A stretch of 64,000 nt of DNA from Candidatus Brocadia sinica JPN1 (GTDB lineage: Bacteria; Planctomycetota; Brocadiia; Brocadiales; Brocadiaceae): NCBI RefSeq assembly GCF_000949635.1, contig NZ_BAFN01000001.1, positions 124,001 to 188,000 of the forward strand, in the 5' to 3' direction. Positions 27,510 through 36,276 of this stretch are shown here, one piece after another. How positions within the stretch are numbered: the first letter of the stretch is position 1; every line of letters begins with the position of its first letter. The notes under the pieces were generated by a model. That model saw only the letters and a list, made by a program, of their open reading frames with translations. It made no database searches and was not told the DNA's origin. The position numbers and the translations under genes are program-made.

Positions 27510-28370
27510 GTGAGATGGCCAAATGGCTTTATATGTCCGCATTGCGGCAGTAAAAAAGCCTGGCCAATTGGCGAAGTATTGTTTCACTGCGCCAATTGTG
27601 ATTACAGAGTGTCTGTCATCGCGGGTACCATATTTCAGGATACGCACAAGTCTTTGACTTTGTGGTTTCGAGCTATCTGGTGGATTACAGGGCAGAAAAA
27701 TGGTGCCAGTGCATTGGGTTTGAAAAGAATGCTCGGACTTGGCAGTTATCGTACAGCATGGGCATGGTTGCATAAATTGCGTCGCGCTATGGTTAGGCCT
27801 GGACGCGAGAAACTGTCTGAAGAAGTAGAAGTCGATGAGACCTACTATGGTGGCGAAAAACCAGGTAAAAGAGGACGAGGTGCAGAGGGGAAAGCGTTGA
27901 TAATTATTGCTGTTGAAGATAAAGGGGTTGGTGTTGGCCGTATCCGTCTCAAACAAGTGCCAGACGCCTCTGCTGATAGTCTTAGTCCGTTTATTCAAGA
28001 AAACATTGAACCTGGCAGCACAATACACACGGATGCATGGCATGGTTATAATCAATTGACTCGTTTGGGGTATAAGCATAATGTTACGAATCAGAGATCG
28101 TCTGTTGGTGAAAATCCATTGCCACTTGTACATCATATAGCATCTCTCCTAAAACGGTGGCTCTTGGGAACCCATCAAGGTGCCATAAGCCACGAACAGT
28201 TGAATTATTACCTTGATGAGTATACGTTTAGATTCAACCGGAGAACCTCGAAGCATCGCGGCAAGCTTTTCTACAGGCTTCTTCAAAATGCAACACAAAT
28301 AGAACCGACAACATTTGATAAAATAGTTAAACATACGAGAGGTCAAAAACCGAAAAGATACAACATATAG
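27510..28370 (+). CDS. IS1595-family (ISXO2-like) transposase, 5' end truncated
   Basis: The N-terminal zinc ribbon (CPHCGSKKAW ... CANCDY, about residues 9-32) and the DDE-type catalytic region (VEVDETYYGG, IHTDAWHGY, EYTFRFNRR) identify an ISXO2-like IS1595 transposase. The nominal start is a GTG at 27510. The frame is open back to 27447 and encodes the conserved leader TEFETRFSTEQDCRDYLFQ, but no start codon is present, so the first few codons and the left IS end are missing at the junction with the cytochrome gene. No terminal inverted repeat pair was found. It is probably an inactive remnant. Confidence 0.88.
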   Translation: MRWPNGFICPHCGSKKAWPIGEVLFHCANCDYRVSVIAGTIFQDTHKSLTLWFRAIWWITGQKNGASALGLKRMLGLGSYRTAWAWLHKLRRAMVRPGREKLSEEVEVDETYYGGEKPGKRGRGAEGKALIIIAVEDKGVGVGRIRLKQVPDASADSLSPFIQENIEPGSTIHTDAWHGYNQLTRLGYKHNVTNQRSSVGENPLPLVHHIASLLKRWLLGTHQGAISHEQLNYYLDEYTFRFNRRTSKHRGKLFYRLLQNATQIEPTTFDKIVKHTRGQKPKRYNI

Positions 28371-28741
28371 TAGCAACATCAGTCAAGTGAATATCCTACT
28401 AATATTATATCCTTCTAATGAATGCTAATGACAAATAATAAATAAGATATATTCCCACAAAATAGAAAATATCTTCAGTACCTTTCATTATTAAGCTGTT
28501 TATCCTTAATCCCCTGGGTAAAATAGAGAATTTCGAAAGAGTCTTACAACTCAAAAGTGCACCATCCGATGTAAATGCCCTGCGCTATGCCCTCCACTTC
28601 CATAGTGTGGAAGACATCAGATTAGCCAGGAAGTAGGCCGGGATAAGGACATCACGGTTCAAATCCAGCTCAAAAACCGTCAAACTAACTGCTCTTGATA
28701 ATTTTTCTATTTCTTCCCGCATACCTTCAATCCATTTAAAT
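28371..28741. pseudogene. Gene-poor gap with a possible coding remnant at 28466-28636
   Basis: A plus-strand frame without a start codon runs 28466-28636 and ends with ENFERVLQLKSAPSDVNALRYALHFHSVEDIRLARK before a stop. Its composition looks protein-like, but I cannot name it. A minus-strand frame at 28585-28779 (64 aa) overlaps it and partly derives from the neighbouring repeat. At most one of these is a genuine remnant. The rest of the gap is AT-rich and featureless. Confidence 0.3.
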
Positions 28742-28873
28742 AAGGCCTTCGGCGACTTTTTATAATAAAAAAAACCCACCCTTGAATCCCCTCCCAGGAG
28801 GGGACTTTTCTACTCCCCTCTCGAGAGGGGTTGGGGGTGTGTAAGGCATTAGCAGAAAGTTTGAAATTCCTTA
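28742..28873. repeat. Dispersed ~133-bp repeat with conserved ends, copy 3
   Basis: The ends AAGGCCTTCGGCGACTT and GTTTGAAATTCCTT match copies 1 and 2, but the inner palindromes differ (CCCCTCCCAGGAGGGG, and CCCCTCTCGAGAGGGG). This shows the ends are conserved while the core can be exchanged. Confidence 0.75.
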
Positions 28874-28970
28874 TCATTTTAAGTTACCTTAGGCAACGAT
28901 TTTTAATTTTATTCATATTTTTATTAAAAACGTCATAATTGTTTTTGAAGATACTATATGCTAAATTAGT

Positions 28971-28994
28971 CACGGACAAACAAGTTTGTCCGTG
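28971..28994. repeat. Perfect 11-bp palindrome CACGGACAAAC
   Basis: CACGGACAAAC and its complement lie around a 2-base loop, followed by CCACCC. The same sequence recurs at 52508-52534 and in degenerate form at 15155-15185. Confidence 0.75.
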
Positions 28995-29021
28995 CCACCC
29001 TTTGTGCTGAAATTCTAAACA

Positions 29022-31490
29022 TCAATTACTAATGGGGGCCGGCAAATTTTTCGTTAATTCAGATGGTTTAAACCCCGCCTCTGTAAGAAGTTCTTTAATC
29101 CCTTCTGGTGAAATATCCTTGTTATAAGAAATTATTTCAAGTAGATGCTTTTCCAAATCGGCTTTAACCTCCGCAACCCCTATCCTCTTTTCCAACGCAG
29201 TCCGAATCGTATCCAGACATCCTTCACAGTGCATATTAGGAATATCAAAAGTTACGACCTGCCTTTCTTTGGCTTTCATTTTCTTTGCAGACAAAAGTCG
29301 ACTACCAAAGGAATTCAGAAGCACAGTACTCACGCTGGCTACCATTGCGATCATAGCCCAGCCAGGGTGAAAGAATCCAGTAGCGGCAGCCGGCACACCA
29401 ATGCCATTGAAGATAAATGCCAGAATGAGATTTTGTTGTGTCTTTTTATATGAGTTGCGACCAATGAGATAAGCATCTAAAACACCGCCCAGACGGTTAC
29501 CAATGAGAATTACATCTGCTGATTCAATGGCAATATCCGTTCCTGCACCGATTGCTATACCGACGTCTGCCTGCATAAGGGCGGGGGCATCGTTAATGCC
29601 ATCACCCACCATGGCTACCCGATACCCCTGTGCTTGCAATTTCCGCACCTGTGTTACCTTCTCATCGGGCATTGCCTCTGCTATTACTTCATCAATACCA
29701 ACTTGCCGTGCCACTGCCTGTGCCGTACGCTGATTGTCCCCTGTAATCATCACCGGCCTTAAACCGATCTCCTTCATCTGGTGAACCGTTTCCAGTGCAT
29801 CCTCCTTTAAAGTATCAGCAACAGTAATGAGACCCAGAAATTCTTTATCAATGGACACCCCAACGACAGTTTTTCCTTGTTCCTCAAACGCTTTGGCCTC
29901 ATTGTATCCTTTGTCCACTTCCACATCTTCTTCTGCAAAATACCGTAAACTACCTACGCAAACTGCTCGGCCGTTCATCATCGCCCGTGCGCCTTTGCCA
30001 GGTACAGCCTGAAACTGGCCAATATCGGTTAAAGTAATATCCAATGTCTGGGCATGATTGACAATTGCTCGGGCCAGTGGGTGTTCTGACGGTTTTTCCG
30101 CAGATGCAGCAATTTGTAATACCTCCCGGTCATCGAATGTTCTAATCGGTATAACATCTACTACCTTCGGTTTCCCTTCGGTAATTGTACCGGTTTTATC
30201 AAGTACAACGACCCTGGTATCCTTTAAAGCCTGAAAGGCCTCACTTGAACGGATAAGGATACCTTTCCTTGCAGCCACACCTCCGCCGTAAATCATTGCC
30301 AGCGGTGTCGCCATCCCCAATGCACATGGATAACCCATAACCAGCACGGCCAGTGCCGCAAAGATACCACGAGTCAAATTCACCTCTCCCGTAACCAACC
30401 AGGCACCTAAGGTCCAGATTGTAATTCCAAGTATAGCACATATTAGGACACCCGGTACGTAATACTTAAGGATCTTATCCACGAGCTGAATGATCCCTGG
30501 CTTTAGAGCGCGTGCCTCTTCAATGTGTCGTGCTACTTGCTGGAGAAAACTCTCTTCACCAACGCGCATTACCTTCACAATCAACGTTCCTGCTTGATTC
30601 AGCGAACCGCCGATCACCTCATTACCCACGCTTTTTTCAACCGGCATGGACTCGCCGGTTACAAGACTCTCATCTACAACAGAGACACCGTCCACCACTT
30701 CCCCGTCAACCGGGATTTGCTCACCCGGACGCACGCGTACGCGGTCGCCCACCTGTACATTTTCAATGGGTACCTCTTCTTCCCTGCCATTGCGAATTAC
30801 TCTCGCTATAGGAGGCTGAAGCGCAAGCAGTTTGCGCACGGCCTGGGAGACACGGGTGCGAACCCTTAACGAAAGGTAACCTGAAAGGATATGGTAAGTC
30901 GTGAGCGAAACAGCGACCTGAAAGAAGTCAGTGATTGGGAAATTTTTCAGAAAGAATCCAGCAAACCCACCAAAGAGACCAGCAAATGCGCCAGATTCCA
31001 GAAGCACATGCTGGTTAAGTATCCTCCTGCGCAAGGAATGAACTGCCATAGTGAAGATATACCAGCCAGGACCAAAAATTGTTGCAAACGCCAATCTCAT
31101 CATTAACCATTTGAACCATGACTGATAGTAGCCTACCCACATGCTGTTCATCAGCAGGGCTGCGGTACCTGTAAATCCGGCAGCAATAATCAACCGCCAC
31201 TTTTCCCGTTGTAGTTCCGCCTCTTCTTCCTCATACGTCCGTGCTTTCTTTGGGTCACGGACAGTATAGCCTAATTGACGCACAGTATTTTTCAATTCTG
31301 TTTCTGTTATCTTTTCAGGATCATACTGAATTAGTACCTCTTCGTGAGCAAGACTGACATTGACATCCTTCACAGCATCTATCCGACGGTAAGCCTTTCT
31401 GATGCTCTCTGCACAGAATGAGCAAGAGATACCACCTACCTTGACCTGTAATTTCTTATTCTGTTTTTCTATTTCAGTCTCGACTAACAT
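29022..31490 (-). CDS. Heavy-metal P1B-type ATPase (copper-like) with HMA domains at both ends
   Basis: This 822-residue membrane pump has an N-terminal HMA domain ([12 protein letters not shown]), six to eight membrane helices, the actuator loop [12 protein letters not shown], phosphorylation site [16 protein letters not shown] motif SEHPLARAI and [10 protein letters not shown]. The helix-6 metal site reads [10 protein letters not shown], where the usual first Cys of CPC is Tyr. Near the C-terminus are FNGIGVP and [12 protein letters not shown], close to the copper (P1B-1) pattern, and then a second HMA domain ([10 protein letters not shown]), an unusual position. I chose the ATG at 31490 over the TTG at 31523. 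It is 16 bases from the SnoaL-like gene. Confidence 0.9.
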   Translation of the reverse strand: MLVETEIEKQNKKLQVKVGGISCSFCAESIRKAYRRIDAVKDVNVSLAHEEVLIQYDPEKITETELKNTVRQLGYTVRDPKKARTYEEEEAELQREKWRLIIAAGFTGTAALLMNSMWVGYYQSWFKWLMMRLAFATIFGPGWYIFTMAVHSLRRRILNQHVLLESGAFAGLFGGFAGFFLKNFPITDFFQVAVSLTTYHILSGYLSLRVRTRVSQAVRKLLALQPPIARVIRNGREEEVPIENVQVGDRVRVRPGEQIPVDGEVVDGVSVVDESLVTGESMPVEKSVGNEVIGGSLNQAGTLIVKVMRVGEESFLQQVARHIEEARALKPGIIQLVDKILKYYVPGVLICAILGITIWTLGAWLVTGEVNLTRGIFAALAVLVMGYPCALGMATPLAMIYGGGVAARKGILIRSSEAFQALKDTRVVVLDKTGTITEGKPKVVDVIPIRTFDDREVLQIAASAEKPSEHPLARAIVNHAQTLDITLTDIGQFQAVPGKGARAMMNGRAVCVGSLRYFAEEDVEVDKGYNEAKAFEEQGKTVVGVSIDKEFLGLITVADTLKEDALETVHQMKEIGLRPVMITGDNQRTAQAVARQVGIDEVIAEAMPDEKVTQVRKLQAQGYRVAMVGDGINDAPALMQADVGIAIGAGTDIAIESADVILIGNRLGGVLDAYLIGRNSYKKTQQNLILAFIFNGIGVPAAATGFFHPGWAMIAMVASVSTVLLNSFGSRLLSAKKMKAKERQVVTFDIPNMHCEGCLDTIRTALEKRIGVAEVKADLEKHLLEIISYNKDISPEGIKELLTEAGFKPSELTKNLPAPISN

Positions 31491-31506
31491 TTTAATTATA
31501 TAACAC

Positions 31507-32028
31507 TCACTTACTACCGCCAATGCGCTGAATCAACTCGTTTGAGGGCAAGCTGGGGTCAAGGAGCTTGCGGGCAGTCTCAACGCCTGAGACGGGCAGG
31601 TTGTCGCCCTTGATGAGATCCAGTTGAACGAGCAGGGAGGCCTGATCCCAGTAAATGTGTTCGCTGGCGATCTTACCATCTTTGAATTCGACAATAGCCA
31701 CCACGGCCAGTTCGACGTGTTTGCCGGTTGGCAGTATGCCGGGCAGGATCCACGCCATCTCAACCGAGTGGGTAAATTTGTGAACGAGTTCATCCACGAT
31801 CCGGTCATGCCCAACGGTGCGCGAGACAAGGATGATCTCATTATCGGCAGGCAACGTCGGGATAAAGTAGTTGCCGTAGAATTGGCGGACCCCTTCACGC
31901 CCCACCCCACCGGCCATCACCGGGATGTTATTAATGTAAGGTTCGTCTGTCATGGTTGCAAGTGCGGCATCGACGTTCTTTGCCTCAAACTCGGAGGCCG
32001 TGTGCCTTTCCCACATCTCGACCATCAC
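31507..32028 (-). pseudogene. SnoaL/NTF2-like domain protein, cut off from its signal peptide by a stop
   Basis: The 173-residue frame has the NTF2-like (SnoaL) cone fold pattern: a helix with EFEAKNVDAALATMTDEPYINNIP, then alternating strands ending HIYWDQASLLVQLDLI. Such proteins bind or isomerise small molecules; the substrate is unknown. Upstream in the same frame, after a single TAA at 32059-32061, is a lipoprotein signal peptide (32160-32062). The original protein was therefore probably an exported lipoprotein of about 217 residues. The current start (GTG-ATG at 32028) would give a cytoplasmic fragment. Confidence 0.7.
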
Positions 32029-32058
32029 TTGCTGGGCGGACGTAAGGCCTGCCTCTTT

Positions 32059-32160
32059 TTATGCGTTCGTCCTTTGCTTCTCCTTGCTTTTTGAATTGCA
32101 ACCGGTAAATACCAAGGTTGATGCAGTAATAGCGGCTAGAATTGTGAGAATTTTGATCAT
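32059..32160 (-). pseudogene. Lipoprotein signal peptide of the SnoaL-like gene, before the in-frame stop
   Basis: An ATG at 32160 begins a 33-residue frame with a hydrophobic core and a lipobox (LVFTGC, Cys at residue 21), then a charged linker and TAA. Reading through the TAA continues in the same frame with KEAGLTSAQQVMVEMWERH, directly into the SnoaL domain. One base change (for example from CAA, GAA or AAA) explains the break. Confidence 0.65.
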
Positions 32161-32215
32161 TGCTTCTATTCTCTCAGGCTTTTCAAGAATACCTAGAGCG
32201 GGCTATACCGCAAAC

Positions 32216-32352
32216 AAATTAACCACCCCTTTATCCTCTCCTTCGCAAGGAGGTGATGAAAAGGGAGGTAAAAGATAATAATTTTTCCTTGTTCCTCCCT
32301 CGCAAGGAGGGGACTTCGTCGTGAGCTCAGCCGAACGATAAAGGGGAGGTAA
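32216..32352. repeat. Two palindromic repeat units (CTCCTTCGCAAGGAG type)
   Basis: Each unit has inverted CTCCTTCGCAAGGAG or CCTCGCAAGGAGG arms between ACCCCTTTATC and AAAGGGGAGGTAAAA-type flanks. The second contains GGAGGGGACTTCGTCGTGA (starting near 32307), which also occurs near 34652. Confidence 0.7.
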
Positions 32353-32418
32353 AAAACTTGTTTAAAAAAGAAATTTTTATAGGGTAAACATTCATGCTGG
32401 CTTCTGCTTCATCTGCTT

Positions 32419-32778
32419 TTACTTTTTCTCTCCCTTCCATTCTCTTTCGAATTCCCGGAGGAGTTTGAACTGTACGGGTTCGTTCGTATTCACATCATGT
32501 TTTTGGTCTGACTCCCAACGCGGTGCCTCTTTGCTCACTTCTGCAATAAATTTCGAGGCAGATACACCATGGGTAGCAATTTTGTAACAGACTGCCATCG
32601 TCATGTCCCTCCCTATACCCCTCAAGCAATGCTGAAAAACACGGCCCTGCGAATTTTTTACGGTATCCAGCATCATCCGTATTTGTGTCATGGTAGGTGC
32701 CCGTTCGTCTGCCCATGGAATATGGACGTATTCCAATCCCAGACTCTCCACCAAATTTTTTTCATGTTCATTGGGCAC
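32419..32778 (-). pseudogene. Dual-specificity/tyrosine phosphatase-like domain (C-terminal part)
   Basis: The frame carries the Cys-phosphatase loop HCLRGIGRD (HCx5R) after VKNSQGRVFQ, and a preceding WADE segment that could hold the general-acid Asp. The nominal start is a GTG inside the end of the upstream frame. That upstream frame ends in YLAGAQ, which is exactly the motif that normally precedes this fold (Y-x-S/G-A-Q-P). The two are most likely one lipoprotein phosphatase of about 280 residues, broken by a frame change near 32770-32778. Its substrate is unknown. Confidence 0.65.
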
Positions 32779-33253
32779 CCGCCAGGTATTTCTCGTCTAT
32801 CACATGGATATTGTGGAAATCACGGCAGCGGAGGATGTCGTCCTCTGTTTCAATCAAGCTGTACGGATTCTTCTGTCTTGCCCGGGCATCAATGAGTTCC
32901 ATGAGTTTGCATCTGAGCTCATTCAGGCAATCGACGGACTGGACCAGTAGGCCGTCTGCTTCAAACGCATCTGACACGGTAAAGTAACTCTCGATGTTAA
33001 GTTCAGTCTCGTGTTTAATGCCCGCGCCATCCGTGCGAAGCGTGTTGAGTAGTCCTGAAATTTCTTTTTTGACATCCATAGGTCGCTGACGCGGCGATTC
33101 TCCACGCCGCTCGTCATCGCTCAGGGCAATGTTAAATTTGAGAGAATCCTCACCGGCTCTAAAAATATTGCGATTAGAACTTGACTTTTGCATTGTTTGA
33201 CAGCCAGAAAAGATCAAGACTGCAAGAATTATCTGAGTTTTTAGGTATTTCAT
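32768..33253 (-). pseudogene. Lipoprotein N-terminal part of a phosphatase-like gene
   Basis: The frame begins with a lipoprotein signal (LAVLIFSGCQTM, Cys at residue 18), then about 120 residues of a mixed helical region rich in charged residues, ending in FHNIHVIDEKYLAGAQ and TGA. The ending leads naturally into the phosphatase domain in the next frame (32419-32778). The first 130 residues match nothing I recognise. The ATG follows a Shine-Dalgarno-like AGGAGGTTAG. Confidence 0.65.
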
Positions 33254-33304
33254 CTAACCTCCTAACCTTGCAAACAGTTAAGCTAAGTTAAATTAGGGCG
33301 TTTT

Positions 33305-34315
33305 TCAATTGGCATTTTTAATTGCCAAATCCTTAAAGAGGAATTTGTACTGTACGCTGGAAAAAGGTTTTCCATCAACTTCCACGTATGGATAGATGAA
33401 ATAGTTCAGCGGTTTGCCATTTTGCGGTGGGTTTAGGACAATGTCACGCCCAATGGTAAACTGCACTCGATTTTCGTCATGCGCACCAAAGAAATATTCT
33501 CTTCTTGCCGGATCCTTATAAGCTTCTGAAACATCTACAGGCACCCATCCGTATCCTTTCAGATAAAATTCAGCCCAGCAATGATAACCGGCGATTTCCC
33601 CCTGACCACGCTCTGCCGGGAGAGGAAACCCGATTGCGAATTTTGCTGGAATACCAACTGCCCTGCAAAATCCGATAAATACAGCGTGAAAATCGGTGCA
33701 ATTCCCGCGTCTGACATCGCACGCATAGCAAATATCACCCCGCCCCCAGCCAGTACCACTCTTATCGTAAGTCAGGCTGGCAATGGTGTAATCATTGATA
33801 GCGCGTGCCTTCTCTAGATTACTAGTTTTGCCCCGAGTGACATCCTCCGCAAGTATTTTGATGCGGTCATCGATAGGCACGAGTCGATCCGGTTGAAGCC
33901 ACCGTTGCATCATCGGATCGAAATCATTTCGGATCCGAATGTGCATCTGATCAAAATCTCGTCGAATGTATTCACGGCGTTTCACCCTGAATTTCATCTC
34001 GACCTTTATTGAGCGGCATGCGGGATTTGCGACAGTGAGGTAAAGGATATAATTTCCATACTTACCGTCTTTATTGATACTCGCGGGACAGGGTGCAGAA
34101 ATACGCAAGGGAGTAATTTTTTGATTCGCATCGTTCTTTGGATATGGCAACCATATTGATATTTGTTTGGTACCCTCAGGGATGTCATCGACCCTTGCAA
34201 TGTAGGTGAATTCTAATATTCGTATCTTAGGAGCATTCGTGGCCTCAGACACCTCCAGGAAAAATATGCAAAAAATTATAAGGCAAGCAACGGCGCAGGC
34301 AATTCTGGGCTTCAT
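33305..34315 (-). CDS. Exported transglutaminase-like superfamily protein
   Basis: The protein (336 aa from 34315) starts with a signal peptide (CAVACLIIFCIFFLEVSEA). Residues about 35-150 form an Ig-like N-terminal domain (IWLPYPKNDANQ). The transglutaminase-like core has the Cys-His-Asp triad: RRGNCTDFHAVFIGFCRAVGIPA, then GYHCWAEFYLKGYGWVPVDVSEA. Such proteins act as proteases or cross-linking enzymes in the periplasm; the substrate is not known. I chose 34315 instead of 34438 because the longer frame has no signal peptide at its start. A 14-bp palindrome lies upstream. Confidence 0.85.
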   Translation of the reverse strand: MKPRIACAVACLIIFCIFFLEVSEATNAPKIRILEFTYIARVDDIPEGTKQISIWLPYPKNDANQKITPLRISAPCPASINKDGKYGNYILYLTVANPACRSIKVEMKFRVKRREYIRRDFDQMHIRIRNDFDPMMQRWLQPDRLVPIDDRIKILAEDVTRGKTSNLEKARAINDYTIASLTYDKSGTGWGRGDICYACDVRRGNCTDFHAVFIGFCRAVGIPAKFAIGFPLPAERGQGEIAGYHCWAEFYLKGYGWVPVDVSEAYKDPARREYFFGAHDENRVQFTIGRDIVLNPPQNGKPLNYFIYPYVEVDGKPFSSVQYKFLFKDLAIKNAN

Positions 34316-34394
34316 ATGTTGTTTCCTTAAAAATTCAAATAGTATATACCCAAGACTACCGAACCTGTACAAAAAGTTATTTCTGTATAAAACC

Positions 34395-34423
34395 TGTAGA
34401 GCGAAGAGACTCTTCGCTCTACA
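34395..34423. repeat. Perfect 14-bp palindrome (TGTAGAGCGAAGAG)
   Basis: TGTAGAGCGAAGAG, a single A, and the exact complement. It lies upstream of the transglutaminase-like gene. It could be a REP-like repeat or a transcript hairpin. Confidence 0.7.
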
Positions 34424-34765
34424 TATAGATTTTTGCATAGTCTTTACCGCCCAGGCTATAGTATGTCAGCCCTTTGGGCTTTATCTCATTATGGTAAAAA
34501 TCTCTACCCATAATTCAATGACATTACCTATCAAGGGAGGGAAAGTTCCATCGCCCCTTGTGGTGGAAGGTCTGGGTGAGGGGTATTTTCGTGTCAATAT
34601 TCGAACAGTAACTGCCATTGGCTTTAAAGCTTTATGACATCATGAAAGATGAGGGCGAAGGAGGGGACTTCGTCGTGAACTCAGTAGAACGACGAAGGGG
34701 GTGTTCTCCCACAGGTTATTTGTCATATTGGCTATGACTACACAACCCAGTTTAACTCCCATTTA
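34424..34765. repeat. Repeat-bearing gap between the transglutaminase-like and secreted-protein genes
   Basis: At about 34535-34575 there is a CAAGGGAGGGAAAG ... CCCCTTGTGG unit, and at about 34652-34700 a copy of the GGAGGGGACTTCGTCGTGA element also present near 32307. No gene is visible. Confidence 0.55.
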
Positions 34766-35314
34766 TTAAGGATATCCGGGATGCTCCCTCTTCGTAGGTT
34801 CGGGATATTCCTTTTCAATTAGGATAGCCTTCTTCTCCCAGAGGTCTTTCTTCTTATTATAGTTCCAGGTATAATTCTCTTTGCCATTCATCTTATGAAC
34901 GGCAATGCTCGCTTTATCAACCCTCAAATTATCCTTATTGGTCCCCTGCACAAAGAAGTCCAGGTCGTACGTATTACCGTCTTTCCCTTTAAAGTCTGCA
35001 CAGACAAAATATTCATCCGTCTTTGTTGGAGAGAGCTTGTCCTTATGCACCTTGTCAAGCATCAACCCTAAATATTTTTCTGTGTTCTTATCAAGATACT
35101 TGAAAACACCCTCTGTGGAATTTTTCCGAATGTATTCTTCAGCAAATTTTGCCACATCCTCCTTGGTTATACGCGGTTTTTCCTCCTCTTTGTACGGTAT
35201 CACTTGTCCCGGATGCTCTCTTTCGGAAAAAGCAGATGAAGCGCTCAATCCTAACATAAACAACAAGACTGTAACTGTTGCCAAACTTTTTCTCGGAATT
35301 AGGAATAAATTCAT
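34766..35314 (-). CDS. Secreted protein, paralogue of the next gene upstream (182 aa)
   Basis: I do not recognise the family. After a signal peptide (residues about 1-30, ending SASSAFS) comes a domain shared with the neighbour at 35548: KFAEEYIRKNSTEGVFKYLDKNTEKYLGLMLDKVHKDKLSPTKTDEYFVCADFKGKDGNTYDLDFFVQG. The tail ends in TKREHPGYP. The ATG at 35314 is supported by AAAGGAGAC eight bases upstream; the longer frame to 35485 has no such site. It is the second gene after the riboswitch and may be cotranscribed. Confidence 0.85.
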   Translation of the reverse strand: MNLFLIPRKSLATVTVLLFMLGLSASSAFSEREHPGQVIPYKEEEKPRITKEDVAKFAEEYIRKNSTEGVFKYLDKNTEKYLGLMLDKVHKDKLSPTKTDEYFVCADFKGKDGNTYDLDFFVQGTNKDNLRVDKASIAVHKMNGKENYTWNYNKKKDLWEKKAILIEKEYPEPTKREHPGYP

Positions 35315-35547
35315 AATTGGGTCTCCTTTATCAAAAGGTAAACGAATCCGTAGCAGCAGTAGCTTGAAAAGGTAAAACTGCCAATTGCCATATAAAGTCA
35401 CTGGCATGAAAGATACAAAAGTGACATCAATTTCTCCATTGAACCACCCCCTTTCCTGAAAATATTGCTCTGGGAAAAGCCACAAAGATACTGATTCAGC
35501 ATGTTTTCAGTCAGCATCAACAGCTCTACTGGTGATACTGACTATTA

Positions 35548-36117
35548 TTAAGGGTAGTCAGGCTTCGGATGTTCAGGATGCTCCGGTCGTTTCTTTTCGG
35601 TTTTGACGGTCTTCTTCTCCCAGATACCTTTCTTTTCATTGTAGTTCCATGAGTAATTCTCTTTGCCATTTACCTTGTGGATGGCAATGCCCTTTTTATC
35701 AATATTTAAATAACTCTTGCTTTTCCCCTGCACAAAAAAGTCAAGGTCGTATGTATGACCGTCCCTCCCCTTGAAATCGGCACAGATAAAATATTCATCC
35801 TTCTTTATCTGCGAGAGCCGTTCACGATGCACCTTGTCAAACTTTAACTCCAGATCTTTTTTCGTTTTTTTATCATAGTGTCTGAAGATGCCATCCCTGG
35901 AATTTTTCTGAATGTATTCCTCGGCAAATTTCGCCACATCATCGAGGGTTACCATCGAATTTTCTTTTTCTTTGAGTCTTACCATTTGCTCAGGATGATC
36001 TGCAGATGCAGTATATGAAGTGGTTGTTTCCAAAGAAATTAATGCGATTCCAAGATACATCATCAATACGGCCGCTGCGGGGGTCAAGCCTTTCTTCAGT
36101 ATTCTGAATAAGTACAT
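35548..36117 (-). CDS. Secreted protein under a GEMM riboswitch (189 aa)
   Basis: This is a paralogue of the gene at 34766, sharing the EEYIQKNS, DEYFICADFKGRDGHTYDLDFFVQG and NGKENYSWNYNEKKGIWEKK blocks. The N-terminus is a signal peptide (about residues 1-35). The C-terminus is Lys/Pro/His-rich (EHPEHPKPDYP). It has one Cys in the CADFKG motif. The start at 36117 follows GAAAGGAG. Directly upstream is a GEMM-I aptamer and its terminator, so expression is expected to respond to c-di-GMP or a related dinucleotide. Function is unknown; such riboswitches often control surface, matrix or electron-transfer proteins. Confidence 0.88.
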   Translation of the reverse strand: MYLFRILKKGLTPAAAVLMMYLGIALISLETTTSYTASADHPEQMVRLKEKENSMVTLDDVAKFAEEYIQKNSRDGIFRHYDKKTKKDLELKFDKVHRERLSQIKKDEYFICADFKGRDGHTYDLDFFVQGKSKSYLNIDKKGIAIHKVNGKENYSWNYNEKKGIWEKKTVKTEKKRPEHPEHPKPDYP

Positions 36118-36140
36118 TGTTAGTTCTCCTTTCATGAAAA

Positions 36141-36192
36141 CAAAAAAGCCTTACTGCAAAGATATTCATTCAAACATCTTCGGCAGTAAGGC
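36141..36192 (-). terminator. Rho-independent terminator overlapping the GEMM aptamer
   Basis: On the minus strand a perfect 10-bp stem (GCCTTACTGC with GCAGTAAGGC) is followed by six T residues. Its 5' arm lies inside the last conserved segment of the GEMM aptamer, so folding of the aptamer and of the terminator should exclude each other. This predicts that ligand binding lets transcription continue (an ON switch). Confidence 0.85.
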
Positions 36193-36276
36193 TATCTTTC
36201 ATAAAGCCGTTTAAACGGCTCGACAAGACCCTTTACTTTGCGTCCCCTGATCGCCCAGGGTTTGCCTTTGTCGTAA
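36182..36276 (-). promoter_or_regulatory. GEMM-I (cyclic di-GMP type) riboswitch aptamer
   Basis: Read on the minus strand, the region has the GEMM-I core in order: GGCAAACC, a CCTGG/TCAGG stem capped by a GCGA tetraloop (GNRA), then GGGACGCAAAG, AGGGTCT, a GCCGTTTAAACGGC second-stem hairpin, and GATAGCC before the terminator. These are the most conserved parts of the class-I c-di-GMP riboswitch and its cGAMP-binding variants. I could not decide the ligand from the J1/2 base alone. It precedes the secreted-protein gene by about 65 bases. Confidence 0.9.

Noticed and set aside
27291-28136. 281-residue minus-strand open frame
   Set aside because: It is antisense to the IS1595 transposase and the cytochrome start, with no family motifs; composition is explained by the opposite strand.
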